This document shows positions 51,976 to 61,639 of a stretch of 64,000 nt of DNA, piece after piece. The notes under the pieces were generated by a model. It made no database searches, was not told the DNA's origin, and saw only the letters and a program-made list of their open reading frames with translations. The position numbers were made by a program, and so were the translations under genes. Origin of the DNA: Mesorhizobium sp. ES1-1 (lineage in GTDB: Bacteria > Pseudomonadota > Alphaproteobacteria > Rhizobiales > Rhizobiaceae); NCBI RefSeq assembly GCF_020164785.1, contig NZ_JAIUGX010000002.1, positions 310,001 to 374,000 on the forward strand, written 5' to 3'. Within the stretch, counting starts at the first letter, position 1; the number at the start of each line of letters is the position of its first letter.

Positions 51976-53373
51976 CTACCCCGGATGGGTCATGTCTCCG
52001 GGCCGGACCAGGCGGTCATAGTCGGCCTCGCTGACCAGCCCGGTCGCGAGCGCTTCCTCCCGCAAGGTCGTGCCGTTCTTATGCGCCGTCTTGGCGATCT
52101 TGGCGGCATTGTCGTACCCGATGGTCGGCGCCAGCGCCGTCACCAGCATCAGCGAGCGGTCGAGCGCCGCTTTGATGTTGTCCTCACGCGCCTCGATGCC
52201 AACAACGCAGTTATCGGTGAAGGAGACCGAGGCGTCGGCGAGCAACTGCACGGATTGCAGGAAGTTGTACGCCATCAGCGGGTTGTAGACATTGAGCTCG
52301 AAATGGCCCTGGCTGCCCGCGAAGGTCACGGCGGCGTTGTTGCCGAACACCTGCACGCAGACCTGAGTCATCGCTTCGCACTGCGTCGGGTTTACCTTGC
52401 CTGGCATGATCGACGAGCCGGGCTCGTTTTCCGGCAGCGACAATTCGCCAAGCCCTGAACGCGGGCCGGAGCCGAGGAAGCGGATGTCATTGGCGACCTT
52501 GAACAGCGCTGCCGCCGCCGCGTTGATGGCGCCATGCGAGAACACCATGGAATCGTGAGCGGCGAGTGCCTCGAACTTGTTGGGCGCGGTGACGAAGGCG
52601 ATGCCGGTGATGGCGGCGATGCGATCGGCCACGCGCTCGGCGAAGCCAACCGGCGCATTGAGACCTGTGCCGACGGCGGTGCCGCCCTGCGCCAGTTCCT
52701 GCAGGCCTGGCAGCGTCAGTTCGATGCGCTTGATCGACGAAGCGACCTGTGCCGCGTAGCCGGAGAATTCCTGGCCGAGGGTCAGCGGGGTCGCATCCTG
52801 GGTGTGGGTACGGCCGATCTTGATGATGTGGTTGAATTCCCGGCTCTTGGCCGCGAGCGCCTTATGCAGGTGCTTCAGCGCCGGCAAAAGGTCGTGCACG
52901 ATGCGCTCGGCGCAGGCGATGTGCATGGCCGTCGGATAGGTATCGTTCGACGACTGGCTCATATTGACGTGGTCATTGGGATGAACCGGCTTCTTCGTGC
53001 CCATGACGCCGCCAAGCATCTCGATGGCCCGGTTTGAGATCACCTCGTTCGCATTCATGTTGGACTGCGTGCCGGAGCCGGTTTGCCACACGGCGAGCGG
53101 GAAATGGTCGTTGAGCTTTCCGTCGATGACCTCTTGGGAGGCGTTGACGATCGCCTTGCCGATCACGGGATCCAGCCGCTTCAGCTCCATATTGGCTTCG
53201 GCCGCCGCACGCTTGACGATGCCGAGCGCACGCACGATCGAGATGGGCTGCTTTTCCCAACCGATCTTGAAGTTGCCGAGCGACCGCTGTGCCTGCGCCC
53301 CCCAGTAGCGGCCTGCGTCGACCTCGATGGGACCGAACGTATCGGTTTCGGTTCTGGTCTTTGACGTGCTCAC
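51976..53373 (-). CDS. fumC: Class II fumarate hydratase (fumarase C)
   Basis: A 465-residue FumC, the iron-independent tetrameric fumarase of the TCA cycle. Signatures: [18 protein letters not shown], the catalytic-loop [35 protein letters not shown] and [16 protein letters not shown]. The start is GTG at 53373 with GGAG ten bases upstream. It is divergent from the GAF-kinase gene at 53573 with 200 bases between. Confidence 0.97.
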   Translation of the reverse strand: MSTSKTRTETDTFGPIEVDAGRYWGAQAQRSLGNFKIGWEKQPISIVRALGIVKRAAAEANMELKRLDPVIGKAIVNASQEVIDGKLNDHFPLAVWQTGSGTQSNMNANEVISNRAIEMLGGVMGTKKPVHPNDHVNMSQSSNDTYPTAMHIACAERIVHDLLPALKHLHKALAAKSREFNHIIKIGRTHTQDATPLTLGQEFSGYAAQVASSIKRIELTLPGLQELAQGGTAVGTGLNAPVGFAERVADRIAAITGIAFVTAPNKFEALAAHDSMVFSHGAINAAAAALFKVANDIRFLGSGPRSGLGELSLPENEPGSSIMPGKVNPTQCEAMTQVCVQVFGNNAAVTFAGSQGHFELNVYNPLMAYNFLQSVQLLADASVSFTDNCVVGIEAREDNIKAALDRSLMLVTALAPTIGYDNAAKIAKTAHKNGTTLREEALATGLVSEADYDRLVRPGDMTHPG

Positions 53374-53572
53374 GGGCGCGTTCTCCGCTGTGCCGAATCT
53401 GGCAACGGCCTACCGCGTTGCACAAGGGCCTTCAAGTCAAGATTGCGCACGGAAAGTATACGAATCGGTTCAGCACATTGACGCCTCCCCAATGCAGGTT
53501 AGACGCTTCAGTGTGATGACATGGATCGAGCCATCAAATAGGGTGCCGGGCAAACGACCGACCAGGGTAGAC

Positions 53573-54751
53573 GTGGCACACGATTTTCAGCAGGACATTG
53601 ACCTTATCGCGCGCATCGACGCGGTTCCGACCATTCTTGATGTCGTCTGCCGCACCACCGGGATGGGTTTTGCCGCGGTCGCCCGGGTCACCGAAGATCG
53701 GTGGATTGTCTGCGAAGTTCTCGACAATATCGATTTCGGTCTCGCGCCGGGCGGCGAGCTGAAGGTCGAGACCACCATCTGCAACGAGATCCGTGCAAGC
53801 CACGAAGCTGTGGTCATTGACAGCGTTGCCGATGATCAGGCCTTTTCCAACCACCACACGCCCGCGCAATATGGCTTCCAGAGTTATATATCGATGCCGA
53901 TCCTCCGAAAGGACGGTCGGTTTTTCGGCACCTTGTGCGCGATCGATCCGCGTCCGGCGCGGTTGAAAAATCCCGAAACCGTGGGCATGTTCAAGCTGTT
54001 CGCGGAACTGATAGCCGCCCATCTGGATTCCGCGGATCGGCTCGACGCGGCCCGCGCCGAAATCCTGCTCGAGCGTGAGAACAAGGAACTGCGCGACCAG
54101 TTCATCGCCGTCCTTGGCCACGACCTGCGCAATCCGCTCGGTTCGATCGCCTCCGGCGTCAATATGCTCAAGCGCACCGATGACGAGCCAAAGCGCGCGC
54201 AGATTCTGGCCCTGATGGAAGGCAGCGTGGCGCGCATGGGTGGCCTGATCGACAATGTACTCGACTTTGCCCGAAGCCGGATGGGCGCCGGGCTGGTGGG
54301 CAAGACAACCGAGCCCAAGCCGATGGGCCCGGTACTTGAGCAGGTCGTGTCGGAATTTCGCTCCATTCATCCGGACCGAGTGATCGAAACCGACTTTGAT
54401 GTTCCGGCGCCTGTCATCGCCGATCATCTGCGGCTTGCGAGGCTGTTCTCGAACCTGATCGGCAACGCGCTCAACCATGGCGCCTCCGGCGCGCCGGTCA
54501 GGGTGGAAGCCACGACTGCAGGCGGGGAACTTTTTTTCTCGGTTGCCAATAGCGGCAAGCCGATAGCAGCCGAAATGATGGCCAATTTGTTCGAGCCCTT
54601 CGTGCGCGGCAAGACCGCGGACGATCAGGGCTTGGGACTTGGCCTTTTCATTGCCGCCGAGATTGCCAAGATGCATTCGGGCAAGGTCGAGGCTGCTTCG
54701 TCACCGCAGGAGACGCGCTTTGTGTTTCGCATGCCATTGGATGGCGCCTGA
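53573..54751 (+). CDS. Soluble sensor histidine kinase with GAF domain
   Basis: A 392-residue cytoplasmic kinase: an N-terminal GAF domain (about residues 15-155; TTGMGFAAVARVTEDRW, FQSYISMPIL, FFGTLCAID), a dimerisation/phosphotransfer domain with His183 (AVLGHDLRNPLGSI), and an ATPase domain (LFSNLIGNALNHG; GLGLGLFIAAEI). No membrane helix and no adjacent response regulator, so it is an orphan. The start is taken as GTG at 53573, preceded by AGGGTAG and placing the kinase start at HDFQQDID; ATGs at 53492 and 53516 are also in frame. Ligand unknown. Confidence 0.88.
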   Translation: MAHDFQQDIDLIARIDAVPTILDVVCRTTGMGFAAVARVTEDRWIVCEVLDNIDFGLAPGGELKVETTICNEIRASHEAVVIDSVADDQAFSNHHTPAQYGFQSYISMPILRKDGRFFGTLCAIDPRPARLKNPETVGMFKLFAELIAAHLDSADRLDAARAEILLERENKELRDQFIAVLGHDLRNPLGSIASGVNMLKRTDDEPKRAQILALMEGSVARMGGLIDNVLDFARSRMGAGLVGKTTEPKPMGPVLEQVVSEFRSIHPDRVIETDFDVPAPVIADHLRLARLFSNLIGNALNHGASGAPVRVEATTAGGELFFSVANSGKPIAAEMMANLFEPFVRGKTADDQGLGLGLFIAAEIAKMHSGKVEAASSPQETRFVFRMPLDGA

Positions 54752-54769
54752 CCGTCAATCGAAGGTTTG

Positions 54770-55750
54770 TCATCCGGGAATCCTTTTCCTCCAGCGGCGT
54801 AGCCGCGTGCGCAGGAAAGACATACGGCCGAACGGGAGAGTTGATCGCCCCGACGGCATCGTGGACTGCGCCTCCAGCTTTCGACGCACAAGGTTCGTCA
54901 GGCGACGGAAGTGGGGGGTTTCCAGTACTGGCAGACGTTTCACGATGGTGTCTGGCAGCGGCTTCGATCGCCAGGCGAAGTAGGCGTCATACTCCTCCGG
55001 CGTTGCGACAACGTGCCGAAGATAGTCAGCCAGGGTTTTCTCGTCTGGGAAAGCGCTGGCGTCGATATAGGAATTTCCGGGGACGAAGTCGTTCACGTTC
55101 GGCGCGCCAAGATAGATCGGCACTGTGCCGGCCTCGAACGCATCGTATATCTTTTCCGTGACGTAGTCGGGCTCGATCGAGTTTTCCAGCGCGAGGCAGA
55201 ACCTGTGCCGGGCGATGGTCTCTATCTTCGTTTTTCTGCCCAGATCCGGCCCGCTGACCGTCCGGTTGTTAAAGTGCCTGCCATAGGAATCGATTCTGAT
55301 GTGGCGCGAAAGTTGCGCTGTGAAATCAGCGCGGCCGCTGAGGTTGAAAGGGGCGGACTGGAACAGCGCAACCGGCGCTTGCTCGGTCTTTCGAGCGATC
55401 GGTTTGGCAACCATGTCTTGCCACTCGCCAGCCTTGGGCAGGTAGGGCGTCCAGACGTCGGCATGCGCTTCATGCGTCATGATTATATCGAAATGCTTCA
55501 TGGCCTCGGGCCGCGTCGCGTGTGAGTAATTCTGACGGCTCTCCATCGACCACGCTACCCAATATTGTCCGGGATATTTGCGGGCATCGCCGATTTCCTG
55601 GAAATCCGGAATGTGAAAAACCACCGCCGCGGCTTCTGAAAGCCGGCCCTTGTCCGTAGTCCAACGCCCTTCCTCACGGATCGCCTCGATGTCGACCGGC
55701 TTACGGAAGAAGGAGGTATAGAAAAGGATCAGCGGGTCGCTTGACGACAT
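54770..55750 (-). CDS. GT10 family alpha-1,3-fucosyltransferase-like glycosyltransferase
   Basis: A 326-residue protein with the C-terminal GT10 signature: FCLALENSIEPDYVTEKIYD then AFEAGTVPIYLGAPNV and NDFVPGNSYIDASAF. It lacks a membrane anchor and ends in a basic tail (RTRLRRWRKRIPG), typical of membrane-associated bacterial fucosyltransferases. It should transfer fucose or a related deoxysugar from a GDP-sugar to a surface glycan such as LPS O-antigen. It is unrelated to NodZ, which is GT23. Same strand as the SDR gene upstream (95 bases apart). Confidence 0.85.
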   Translation of the reverse strand: MSSSDPLILFYTSFFRKPVDIEAIREEGRWTTDKGRLSEAAAVVFHIPDFQEIGDARKYPGQYWVAWSMESRQNYSHATRPEAMKHFDIIMTHEAHADVWTPYLPKAGEWQDMVAKPIARKTEQAPVALFQSAPFNLSGRADFTAQLSRHIRIDSYGRHFNNRTVSGPDLGRKTKIETIARHRFCLALENSIEPDYVTEKIYDAFEAGTVPIYLGAPNVNDFVPGNSYIDASAFPDEKTLADYLRHVVATPEEYDAYFAWRSKPLPDTIVKRLPVLETPHFRRLTNLVRRKLEAQSTMPSGRSTLPFGRMSFLRTRLRRWRKRIPG

Positions 55751-55845
55751 GGCACAGATTTCCGGGACTTCTCCAGGTGCAAGAGACGCCGAATTGGCGG
55801 ACCGTCAAGGCGAGGCATTGCTGGTGCTGAAGCAGGGCAGTCCTG

Positions 55846-56619
55846 CTACCCTGCAGTGTATCCGCCATCGATTGCAAAAATGGCCCCGCTCGTCCAGGCG
55901 GCCTCGTCGCTGGCAAGGTGAACCGCGATCCCGGCAAGGTCTTCGGGGCGACCGATCCTGCCCAGTGGATAGCTGCGCGCGACATAGGCGCTCAACTCGG
56001 CCTTGGCCTCGGCCGGCAGATTGTCGACTGTCTTGCGCCGCATGGCAGTGTCCACGGTGCCGGGCGCGATGGCGTTGACACGTATGCCGCGTGGACCGAG
56101 TTCGAATGCCAGCGACTTGGTCAGTGAGTTCAACGCGCCCTTGGACAGGGAATAGAGGCTCGACGGCCGCCGCGGGATCATCTTATGGGCGAAGTAGGAG
56201 GAGATGTTGATCACCGAGGCACCGGCGCCTAGATGCGGCAGCAAGCCCTGGGTGAGGAAGAAAACCGCAGCCACGTTGAGCGCGAAAGATTGCTGAAACT
56301 GCTCCCGGCTGACTGTCTCGAAGGACACAAGGAAAGCCATCCCGGCATTGTTGACAAGAATGTCGAGCGGTCGCCCCGACACCTTCACGTGCTCGACGAC
56401 GGCTTCGACGCCTGAATCGGCAGCAAGGTCGGCCGACAGCGTCCTGACACTTCCATTCCTGCCAGCCCTTGCGAGATTGTCGCTGGCGCTTGCCAGTTTT
56501 CCGGCATCGCGACCGACGATCACGACGTCGGCACCCTCGCGCAGGAAAGCCTCGGCGATCGCAAAACCGATGCCCTCGGAACCTCCGGTCACCAAAGCCT
56601 GCTTGCCACCAAGCTTCAT
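55846..56619 (-). CDS. SDR-family oxidoreductase
   Basis: A 257-residue classical short-chain dehydrogenase: TGGSEGIGFAIAEAF, NNAGMAFLV, the Ser of INISSYFAHK, the catalytic YSLSKGAL, and a C-terminal GGYTAG. It binds NAD(P)H and reduces or oxidises an unknown carbonyl/alcohol. ATG at 56619 follows GGGAG; in-frame ATGs at 56634 and 56676 are alternatives. It lies between two glycosyltransferase genes, so a role in sugar modification is possible but not shown. Confidence 0.87.
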   Translation of the reverse strand: MKLGGKQALVTGGSEGIGFAIAEAFLREGADVVIVGRDAGKLASASDNLARAGRNGSVRTLSADLAADSGVEAVVEHVKVSGRPLDILVNNAGMAFLVSFETVSREQFQQSFALNVAAVFFLTQGLLPHLGAGASVINISSYFAHKMIPRRPSSLYSLSKGALNSLTKSLAFELGPRGIRVNAIAPGTVDTAMRRKTVDNLPAEAKAELSAYVARSYPLGRIGRPEDLAGIAVHLASDEAAWTSGAIFAIDGGYTAG

Positions 56620-56851
56620 CGCATGCTCCCGCATCCTCGTCCGGCGAAAGCGCCGCGAATCCAACGCTCTGGTCAAGCCATCGGCCTATCCCAGCGTATG
56701 AATAGTCCAGCCAGGGCAACTTGCATCTTAGCAGGGAACAAGATAGCCGCCTTGATCAACAAGCCGTGCGGGTTCAAGCTGAACGCGGCGGCTTTGGTCC
56801 GATCCACTTGTCCCCAAGCACCTGACGACGATGGTGTTGCCGGAAGCGCGA

Positions 56852-57802
56852 ATGCTGAAATCGCCCCTGCCCATCAATGTTGTCGAGGTCGAGAGGCGCT
56901 TGCTGCCCGGCCTGAACCGTGGCGAAATCCACTGCCGCTTTGATCGCGGAAAGCTCAAGGTGCGGTCACGAGCCGCCTGGCTTGAAAGGCACGAGCAGGT
57001 GCTGGCCCTGATCGCCGAGGCATTGGTGTCGCTTGATGTCCGCGACCTGCCGCCCTTCTATATGCTTCTTGGAGACACGCCGTCGCGCAGGCGGCACCGC
57101 TACTTCACGACACGATTCGCATTCTCTCAAGCCGCCGGCTATGGCGAGGTGGCTGCGCCCGATTTCGTTTTCGGTGGCTGGCCGGACGCGAAGTTCGACG
57201 ATTATGATCAAAAGACACGGGCAATGGCAGCCGCGTCGGAACAGCCCGCGCGTGACAACAGGCTGTTTTGGGCCGGGCGTTGTATGAACAACGGCCGTAA
57301 AAGGGTCGTCCAGGCTGCTGCGGCGCGGCCCGACCTCGTCGAGGCATACGATACCGAGCCAAACTACGATATCGCGATCAATCGGTATTCCAGCAGGTTC
57401 CGGACGATGGAAGACCAGGTCGCCACCTACCGGTATATGATCGACATCGAGGGTGCCGGCTACAGTGGCCGGTTCAAGATGCTGCTTCACACCAGGCGCG
57501 TCGTGCTGCTGCAGGAGCGGCCCTGGCGAGAATGGTTCTTCGACGAGATCGAGCCGTTCCGGCACTATGTCCCGGTGGCGCGCGATATGTCCGATCTGGT
57601 CGAGCGTATTGAATGGCTGCGCGCCAATCCCAAAAGGGAGGCCGAAATATCAGGGGAAGCGCAGCATTTCGCACGGACCCGGCTGACACGTGCCGCCGCG
57701 GTCTCGGCTTGGGCTCGGCTTCTCAAGGCTCATGCGGACGCCGGCGGTAATCTGAAGTCTGGCCTCCAGGACCGTAAGCGCGTGACGGGCTGGCCAGGCT
57801 GA
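56852..57802 (+). CDS. GT90/CAP10-family glycosyltransferase
   Basis: A 316-residue protein with the GT90 (CAP10/Rumi-like) pattern: FVFGGWPDAKFDDYD, LFWAGRCMNNGRKRVV, the segment YRYMIDIEGAGYSGRFKMLL and LLQERPWREWFFDEIEPF. Bacterial members add xylose or related residues to LPS or capsule. ATG at 56852 follows GGAAG; ATG at 56831 is seven codons upstream. It is divergent from the SDR gene with about 230 bases between, and is likely to act on the same glycan as the GT10 protein, by inference only. Confidence 0.82.
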   Translation: MLKSPLPINVVEVERRLLPGLNRGEIHCRFDRGKLKVRSRAAWLERHEQVLALIAEALVSLDVRDLPPFYMLLGDTPSRRRHRYFTTRFAFSQAAGYGEVAAPDFVFGGWPDAKFDDYDQKTRAMAAASEQPARDNRLFWAGRCMNNGRKRVVQAAAARPDLVEAYDTEPNYDIAINRYSSRFRTMEDQVATYRYMIDIEGAGYSGRFKMLLHTRRVVLLQERPWREWFFDEIEPFRHYVPVARDMSDLVERIEWLRANPKREAEISGEAQHFARTRLTRAAAVSAWARLLKAHADAGGNLKSGLQDRKRVTGWPG

Positions 57803-57892
57803 CCAAGGATGCCAGCGGCAATCTGGTGTTTATCGCCAAGGCGATTTTCAAAGCGTCTGAGCTTCAGCCAATACCTGATGGCGGCTCGCATC

Positions 57893-58483
57893 TTACTCGG
57901 CCAGCGGCTTGATCGTCTCATAGCCATTGACCGATTGCGCACTCGTGCCTTCATCATAGCGTCGGGCAAGCACGGCTTGCAGATCGGGCGCGTATAGCGC
58001 GGTGAAGGCATCCAGCGTCTGGCCGGCGCCATTCTTGAAGGTCTCGTTGACGGCCAGCACATTGTATTTGCAGGTGCCCAGACGGAACGCCTCCTTGCCC
58101 TTCACCACCAGGGTCAGTGTCTTGGTGCTCTTGGGCTGTTTGTTCGGCGACAACTCGACGAACTCTATCGTGCTCTTCGCCCCGGCCTTCAGTGGGAACA
58201 GTTTTCGCAAATCGGCAAACGGGATCATCGCCACCCTTCCCGTATCGCTGTCGCGAAACACCTCGATCAATCCGGCGAACAGGAACTGCGTTTGCGGCGA
58301 TTGCGACTCATAAATGTTGGCGACGGCCGTCATTCCACCCGCTGCCGGCCGAAATTCGCTTTGGATGCCGGGCCTTGCCAGAACGAACCCGTTGCGGGCC
58401 GATTTGGCATCGATGCACTGACCGGCCTGCGCAACGCCAGCCGATAGGAAAGCCAAGACCACGCCGAAAACTGCAATCCTCAT
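57893..58483 (-). CDS. Secreted protein of unknown function
   Basis: A 196-residue protein with a signal peptide (cleaved after GVAQA, about residue 20) and two cysteines (GQCIDAK near the new N-terminus and GTCKYNV about two-thirds along), probably one disulfide. The rest is a mixed beta-rich soluble domain (FEYVEL/TLTLVVKG-type strands). GGGGGACG precedes the start. Convergent with the GT90 gene. No recognised family. Confidence 0.72.
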   Translation of the reverse strand: MRIAVFGVVLAFLSAGVAQAGQCIDAKSARNGFVLARPGIQSEFRPAAGGMTAVANIYESQSPQTQFLFAGLIEVFRDSDTGRVAMIPFADLRKLFPLKAGAKSTIEFVELSPNKQPKSTKTLTLVVKGKEAFRLGTCKYNVLAVNETFKNGAGQTLDAFTALYAPDLQAVLARRYDEGTSAQSVNGYETIKPLAE

Positions 58484-58619
58484 AACGTCCCCCGTTGCTT
58501 GCAGCGAAAGACTCTATGCTAGTGGAAACGACAAGGTCCAGCCAGATGCCGATGATCAATGCATGTCGTCACATCGGCGAACTGGACCGGGGGGCGCCGC
58601 TCATGCTGAATTTCCGGAT

Positions 58620-59750
58620 ATGATCGATCACTATTCGCAGGCATCGTTATCGCGACGCCGCTTCCTGACTTGTGCTGCGGGCTTTGCCGCCGGCATGATT
58701 TGGCGATCGGCCCACGGCCAGACCGGCCAACGCATCCAGCCGATAGACGCAACCTTTCTGTTCGTCGCCGATGTCCATGCCTGCCGCATGGCGAACGGTT
58801 TGAGCCCCAACTGCCAGAGCGAAGGCAAGACCGATGCGGCTCTGCTGCGCAACGTCGCTGCGCTGAATGGGCTTGGCGACAAGGACTGGCCGGCCGAGAT
58901 CAACGGCGCCGCCACCGGCCTGCGCTCGGCCGGTCGCCGCATCGGAATCCCGCTCGGCCTTGTCATCGGTGGCGACATGACGGACGATGGCGGGGGCCAG
59001 ATCACCCAGCCCAGCGAAGGCACGCAACTTCTTCAGTTCAGCCAGCGCTATCAGCAGGGGATGGGCCCCGACCGCGTGCATGTCCCGGTCTATGTCGGGC
59101 TCGGAAACCACGATCTCGACCAGAACGGCCCGCCGCATCATGTCGACTGGTACCGGCGCGAGCTGCGCGACTATGTCGAGGTCAATCACCGCCCCGGCGT
59201 GTTCTTCAAGCCGCCCGTGCCTGCCACGGATTACGATGTCGATACCGACTGTTATTCGTGGGACTGGGGCGGCCTTCATCTTGTCCAGACGCATCGTTTT
59301 GCGGGTGACATCGGCCACGGCGCGGTCAGCGGCCTGGCTTGGCTGAAACAGGATCTGGCCACCTATGCGGCGGACGGCCGTCCGGTCATCCTGTTCCAGC
59401 ATTATGGCTGGGACAGCTTTTCGACGGAGCGATGGGATCCAGCAAAGACGACGTTCGACGATAGCGGCACCGGGCCCCCGCACTGGTGGGCAGAGGCGGA
59501 CCGGCAGGCACTGCTGGCGGCGCTGAAGGGTTACAATGTCGTCGCCATCTTTCACGGCCACCAGCATGAAACCCCACTGATCTACCGCCGGGCCGGGCTC
59601 GACCTGTTCAAGCCGAAGGCTGCCTACATGGGTGGTTTCGCGCTTGCCAGGGTAACCGGCGACGGCATGGATGTTGTATTGGGCGAGGCGACCGGCGATC
59701 ATGGCGAGGTCGCCTTTACCAACGCCTTCAGCAAGGCCTGGAGCTTGTGA
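58620..59750 (+). CDS. Tat-exported calcineurin-like metallophosphoesterase
   Basis: A 376-residue protein with a Tat signal (SRRRFLTCAAGFAAG) and the full metallophosphoesterase motif set: DVHACR, GGDMTDDG, GLGNHDLD, FQHYGWD and GHQHETP. It should hydrolyse a phosphomonoester or -diester in the periplasm with a two-metal centre. It resembles the family of eukaryotic-type 5'-nucleotidase-like or inositol-phosphate hydrolases; the substrate is not known. ATG at 58620 puts the twin arginines near residue 11; a start at 58563 would bury the signal. Confidence 0.87.
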   Translation: MIDHYSQASLSRRRFLTCAAGFAAGMIWRSAHGQTGQRIQPIDATFLFVADVHACRMANGLSPNCQSEGKTDAALLRNVAALNGLGDKDWPAEINGAATGLRSAGRRIGIPLGLVIGGDMTDDGGGQITQPSEGTQLLQFSQRYQQGMGPDRVHVPVYVGLGNHDLDQNGPPHHVDWYRRELRDYVEVNHRPGVFFKPPVPATDYDVDTDCYSWDWGGLHLVQTHRFAGDIGHGAVSGLAWLKQDLATYAADGRPVILFQHYGWDSFSTERWDPAKTTFDDSGTGPPHWWAEADRQALLAALKGYNVVAIFHGHQHETPLIYRRAGLDLFKPKAAYMGGFALARVTGDGMDVVLGEATGDHGEVAFTNAFSKAWSL

Positions 59751-59876
59751 AGGGGGCCAACTCTCGGCGCCGCATTTGCGATTGGACAATCACCTCTGGC
59801 AGTGGCAACGCTGTCGGCCACGCTGCTGCCAGCGCCGCCCATACGGACTTTGAACAATCGGGCGCACGGGGGAACA

Positions 59877-60530
59877 ATGTCTGAATTCAAGCTCTTCATC
59901 GGCAATAAGTGCTTCTCATCATGGTCGTTGCGGCCATGGGTGGCGATGAAGCATCTCGAAATTCCATTCGAAGAAGGTTTCGTGCGACTGCGAACGCCCG
60001 AAACAGCTGCCAACCTTGCCAAGGTCTCACCGACAGGGCAGGTGCCGGTGTTGAACCACAATGGCAGGGTTGTATGGGAGACGCTCGCGATCCTTGAATA
60101 CCTCGCCGATCTATTTCCCGAAAAGCATCTCTGGCCGGCGGATCTTGGCGCCCGCGCTCTGGCGCGATGCGCGGCAACCGAGATGCACTCGGGTTTTCGC
60201 GAGGTCCGTTATGGCTGGCCGATGAATTTGCGCAGGCCACAGGGCCATGTGCGTCTCGACGCCGAAGGCGAGGCACAGCGCGCGCGCATCGAGGCGTTGT
60301 GGGCCGAGTGCCGGGAGAAATACGGTGCAGGCGGACCGTTCCTGTTCGGCCATTTCACGGCCGCCGACGCCATGTATGCGCCGGTCGTCACGCGCTTCGA
60401 CACCTATGGAGGGACCTTGGCGCCCGTGACGCGAGCCTATGTCGACGCTGTCCTGGCGACGCCGGCGATGCGCCAATGGTACGCGGAGGCAGCCAAGGAG
60501 ACGTGGCCGGAGCCCGGCCCGGACGAATAA
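59877..60530 (+). CDS. Glutathione S-transferase family protein
   Basis: A 217-residue GST. The N-terminus FKLFIGNKCFSSWSLRPWVAM has the active-site Ser-x-Trp-Ser-x-Arg pattern, followed by SPTGQVPVLNHNG (cis-proline) and WETLAILEYLADLFP. The C-terminal helical domain ends AKETWPEP. Substrate unknown. GGGGGAACA precedes the ATG at 59877. It is the third GST in the window, unlinked to the others. Confidence 0.88.
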   Translation: MSEFKLFIGNKCFSSWSLRPWVAMKHLEIPFEEGFVRLRTPETAANLAKVSPTGQVPVLNHNGRVVWETLAILEYLADLFPEKHLWPADLGARALARCAATEMHSGFREVRYGWPMNLRRPQGHVRLDAEGEAQRARIEALWAECREKYGAGGPFLFGHFTAADAMYAPVVTRFDTYGGTLAPVTRAYVDAVLATPAMRQWYAEAAKETWPEPGPDE

Positions 60531-60872
60531 CAACGTAAGACCAACGCGGCGTGGCTGCTACCGGCAGGGCGCTGATTGCGTCGCGTGAATCATACGGGCG
60601 GGGAGGGCGGCCCCCTTGCGTCCATGCGCCGAGCGCGGTCATGCGACGGGACCGGATCGCAACTTGAGAGGCGATGTTCGATGCTCGTTTCTTAAGATTT
60701 GACACGGGCCTGGAATACAGCTAGAAGGTGTTTGTCGATATTTGTTTGACTGACTTTTGTTATCCGCGCTTTCGAGCGCGACTTTGACGAACTTCCCACA
60801 TCAAAATCGAGACAAACGGCGTTGTGCACTCGCATGACGGCGAACGAATATTTGCCATGGAAAGGGTTCGTC
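60531..60872. other. Long leader region of the cold-shock gene
   Basis: About 340 bases with no gene. It contains the promoter candidate at 60699-60727, which would give a leader of roughly 140 nucleotides, as in other cspA-type mRNAs that carry a cold-sensing 5' untranslated region. Confidence 0.5.
60699..60727 (+). promoter_or_regulatory. Candidate housekeeping promoter of the cold-shock gene
   Basis: TTGACA (60699-60704), a 17-base spacer, then TAGAAG (60722-60727). The -35 is perfect; the -10 is weaker. Confidence 0.5.
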
Positions 60873-61082
60873 ATGAGCACCGGCACAGTTAAATGGTTCA
60901 ACGCCACCAAGGGTTTTGGTTTTATTCAGCCTGACGACGGTTCGGCCGACGTTTTCGTACACATCTCGGCCGTAGAGCGCGCCGGCATGCGTGACATCGT
61001 CGAAGGCCAGAAGCTCGGCTACGAGATGGTCCGCGACAACAAGTCGGGCAAGATGTCCGCCGATCAGTTGAAGGCGGCCTGA
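60873..61082 (+). CDS. Cold-shock protein (CspA family)
   Basis: A 69-residue single cold-shock domain. RNP1 KGFGFIQ and RNP2 VFVHIS are intact, with [11 protein letters not shown] at the start. It binds single-stranded nucleic acid and acts as an RNA chaperone. ATG at 60873 follows GGAAAGGG; in-frame ATGs upstream lie in the leader. A terminator lies about 160 bases downstream. Confidence 0.95.
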   Translation: MSTGTVKWFNATKGFGFIQPDDGSADVFVHISAVERAGMRDIVEGQKLGYEMVRDNKSGKMSADQLKAA

Positions 61083-61411
61083 AGAAAGAATTCGGCCTTC
61101 CCGGTGACCACGGATGTACTGGCACCGGTGAATGGCGAATTCCTGCGCATGGCTCCGGAGACGTGAGTTTCCAAGGCATGTCATGCGCATAAAGCGAGCG
61201 TTTCCGTGCGTCCAGTGGATGCACGGCGCTCTCATGGGAGGTCAGGCGGTGCCTGGCCTTTTTCATTTTACGCGGTTTCAACCGAAAAGGCGCTGCGCCC
61301 CGGCGTGAACGTGCTAAGGGATGCTCCGGTTGCCGTGTTTGCTTTGCGTGGCCCCGACCCAAGGGCCGGGCAGGCCGCTCTCGGCGCTAGGCTCCCGACA
61401 GGAGAGAGATT
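61083..61411. other. Region between the cold-shock gene and the small-gene run
   Basis: About 330 bases without a clear gene. It holds the terminator at 61240-61264 and the GGAGAG ribosome-binding site of the next gene near its end. Confidence 0.45.
61240..61264 (+). terminator. Terminator downstream of the cold-shock gene
   Basis: Stem GGTCAGGC (61240-61247) with GCCTGGCC (61251-61258), one T-G pair, a three-base loop, followed by TTTTTC. Confidence 0.7.
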
Positions 61412-61639
61412 TTGACCACGAGTCCCAAGACAGCGGCCGATCAGCCCGCATCGCTTTTCAGCAAAGCACAGACCCAGTCGATGTCCCTCAACCGGATCAC
61501 TTCCGAGCGCGACGCCGTCACCGAAGCGAGGGAAGCCAAGACCGCGCGCCTGCGCGAATTGCGCCTGGAAAAGCAGGCAGACGACATCGTCGCCGCGGCG
61601 GCGCTGGCCGCTTTGCCGAAACGAGCCGGAAGACGTTGA
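61412..61639 (+). CDS. Small helical protein of unknown function
   Basis: A 75-residue protein, charged and probably one long helix (ITSERDAVTEAREAKTARLR, then ELRLEKQADDIVAA). The start is TTG at 61412, preceded at ideal distance by GGAGAG; no ATG is available. The stop overlaps the next ATG (TGATG). First gene of a four-gene run. No recognised family. Confidence 0.7.
   Translation: MTTSPKTAADQPASLFSKAQTQSMSLNRITSERDAVTEAREAKTARLRELRLEKQADDIVAAAALAALPKRAGRR

Noticed and set aside
54770..55750. GT10 protein as the nodulation fucosyltransferase NodZ
   Set aside because: NodZ belongs to GT23; this protein carries the GT10 C-terminal signature and there are no other nod genes or nod boxes.
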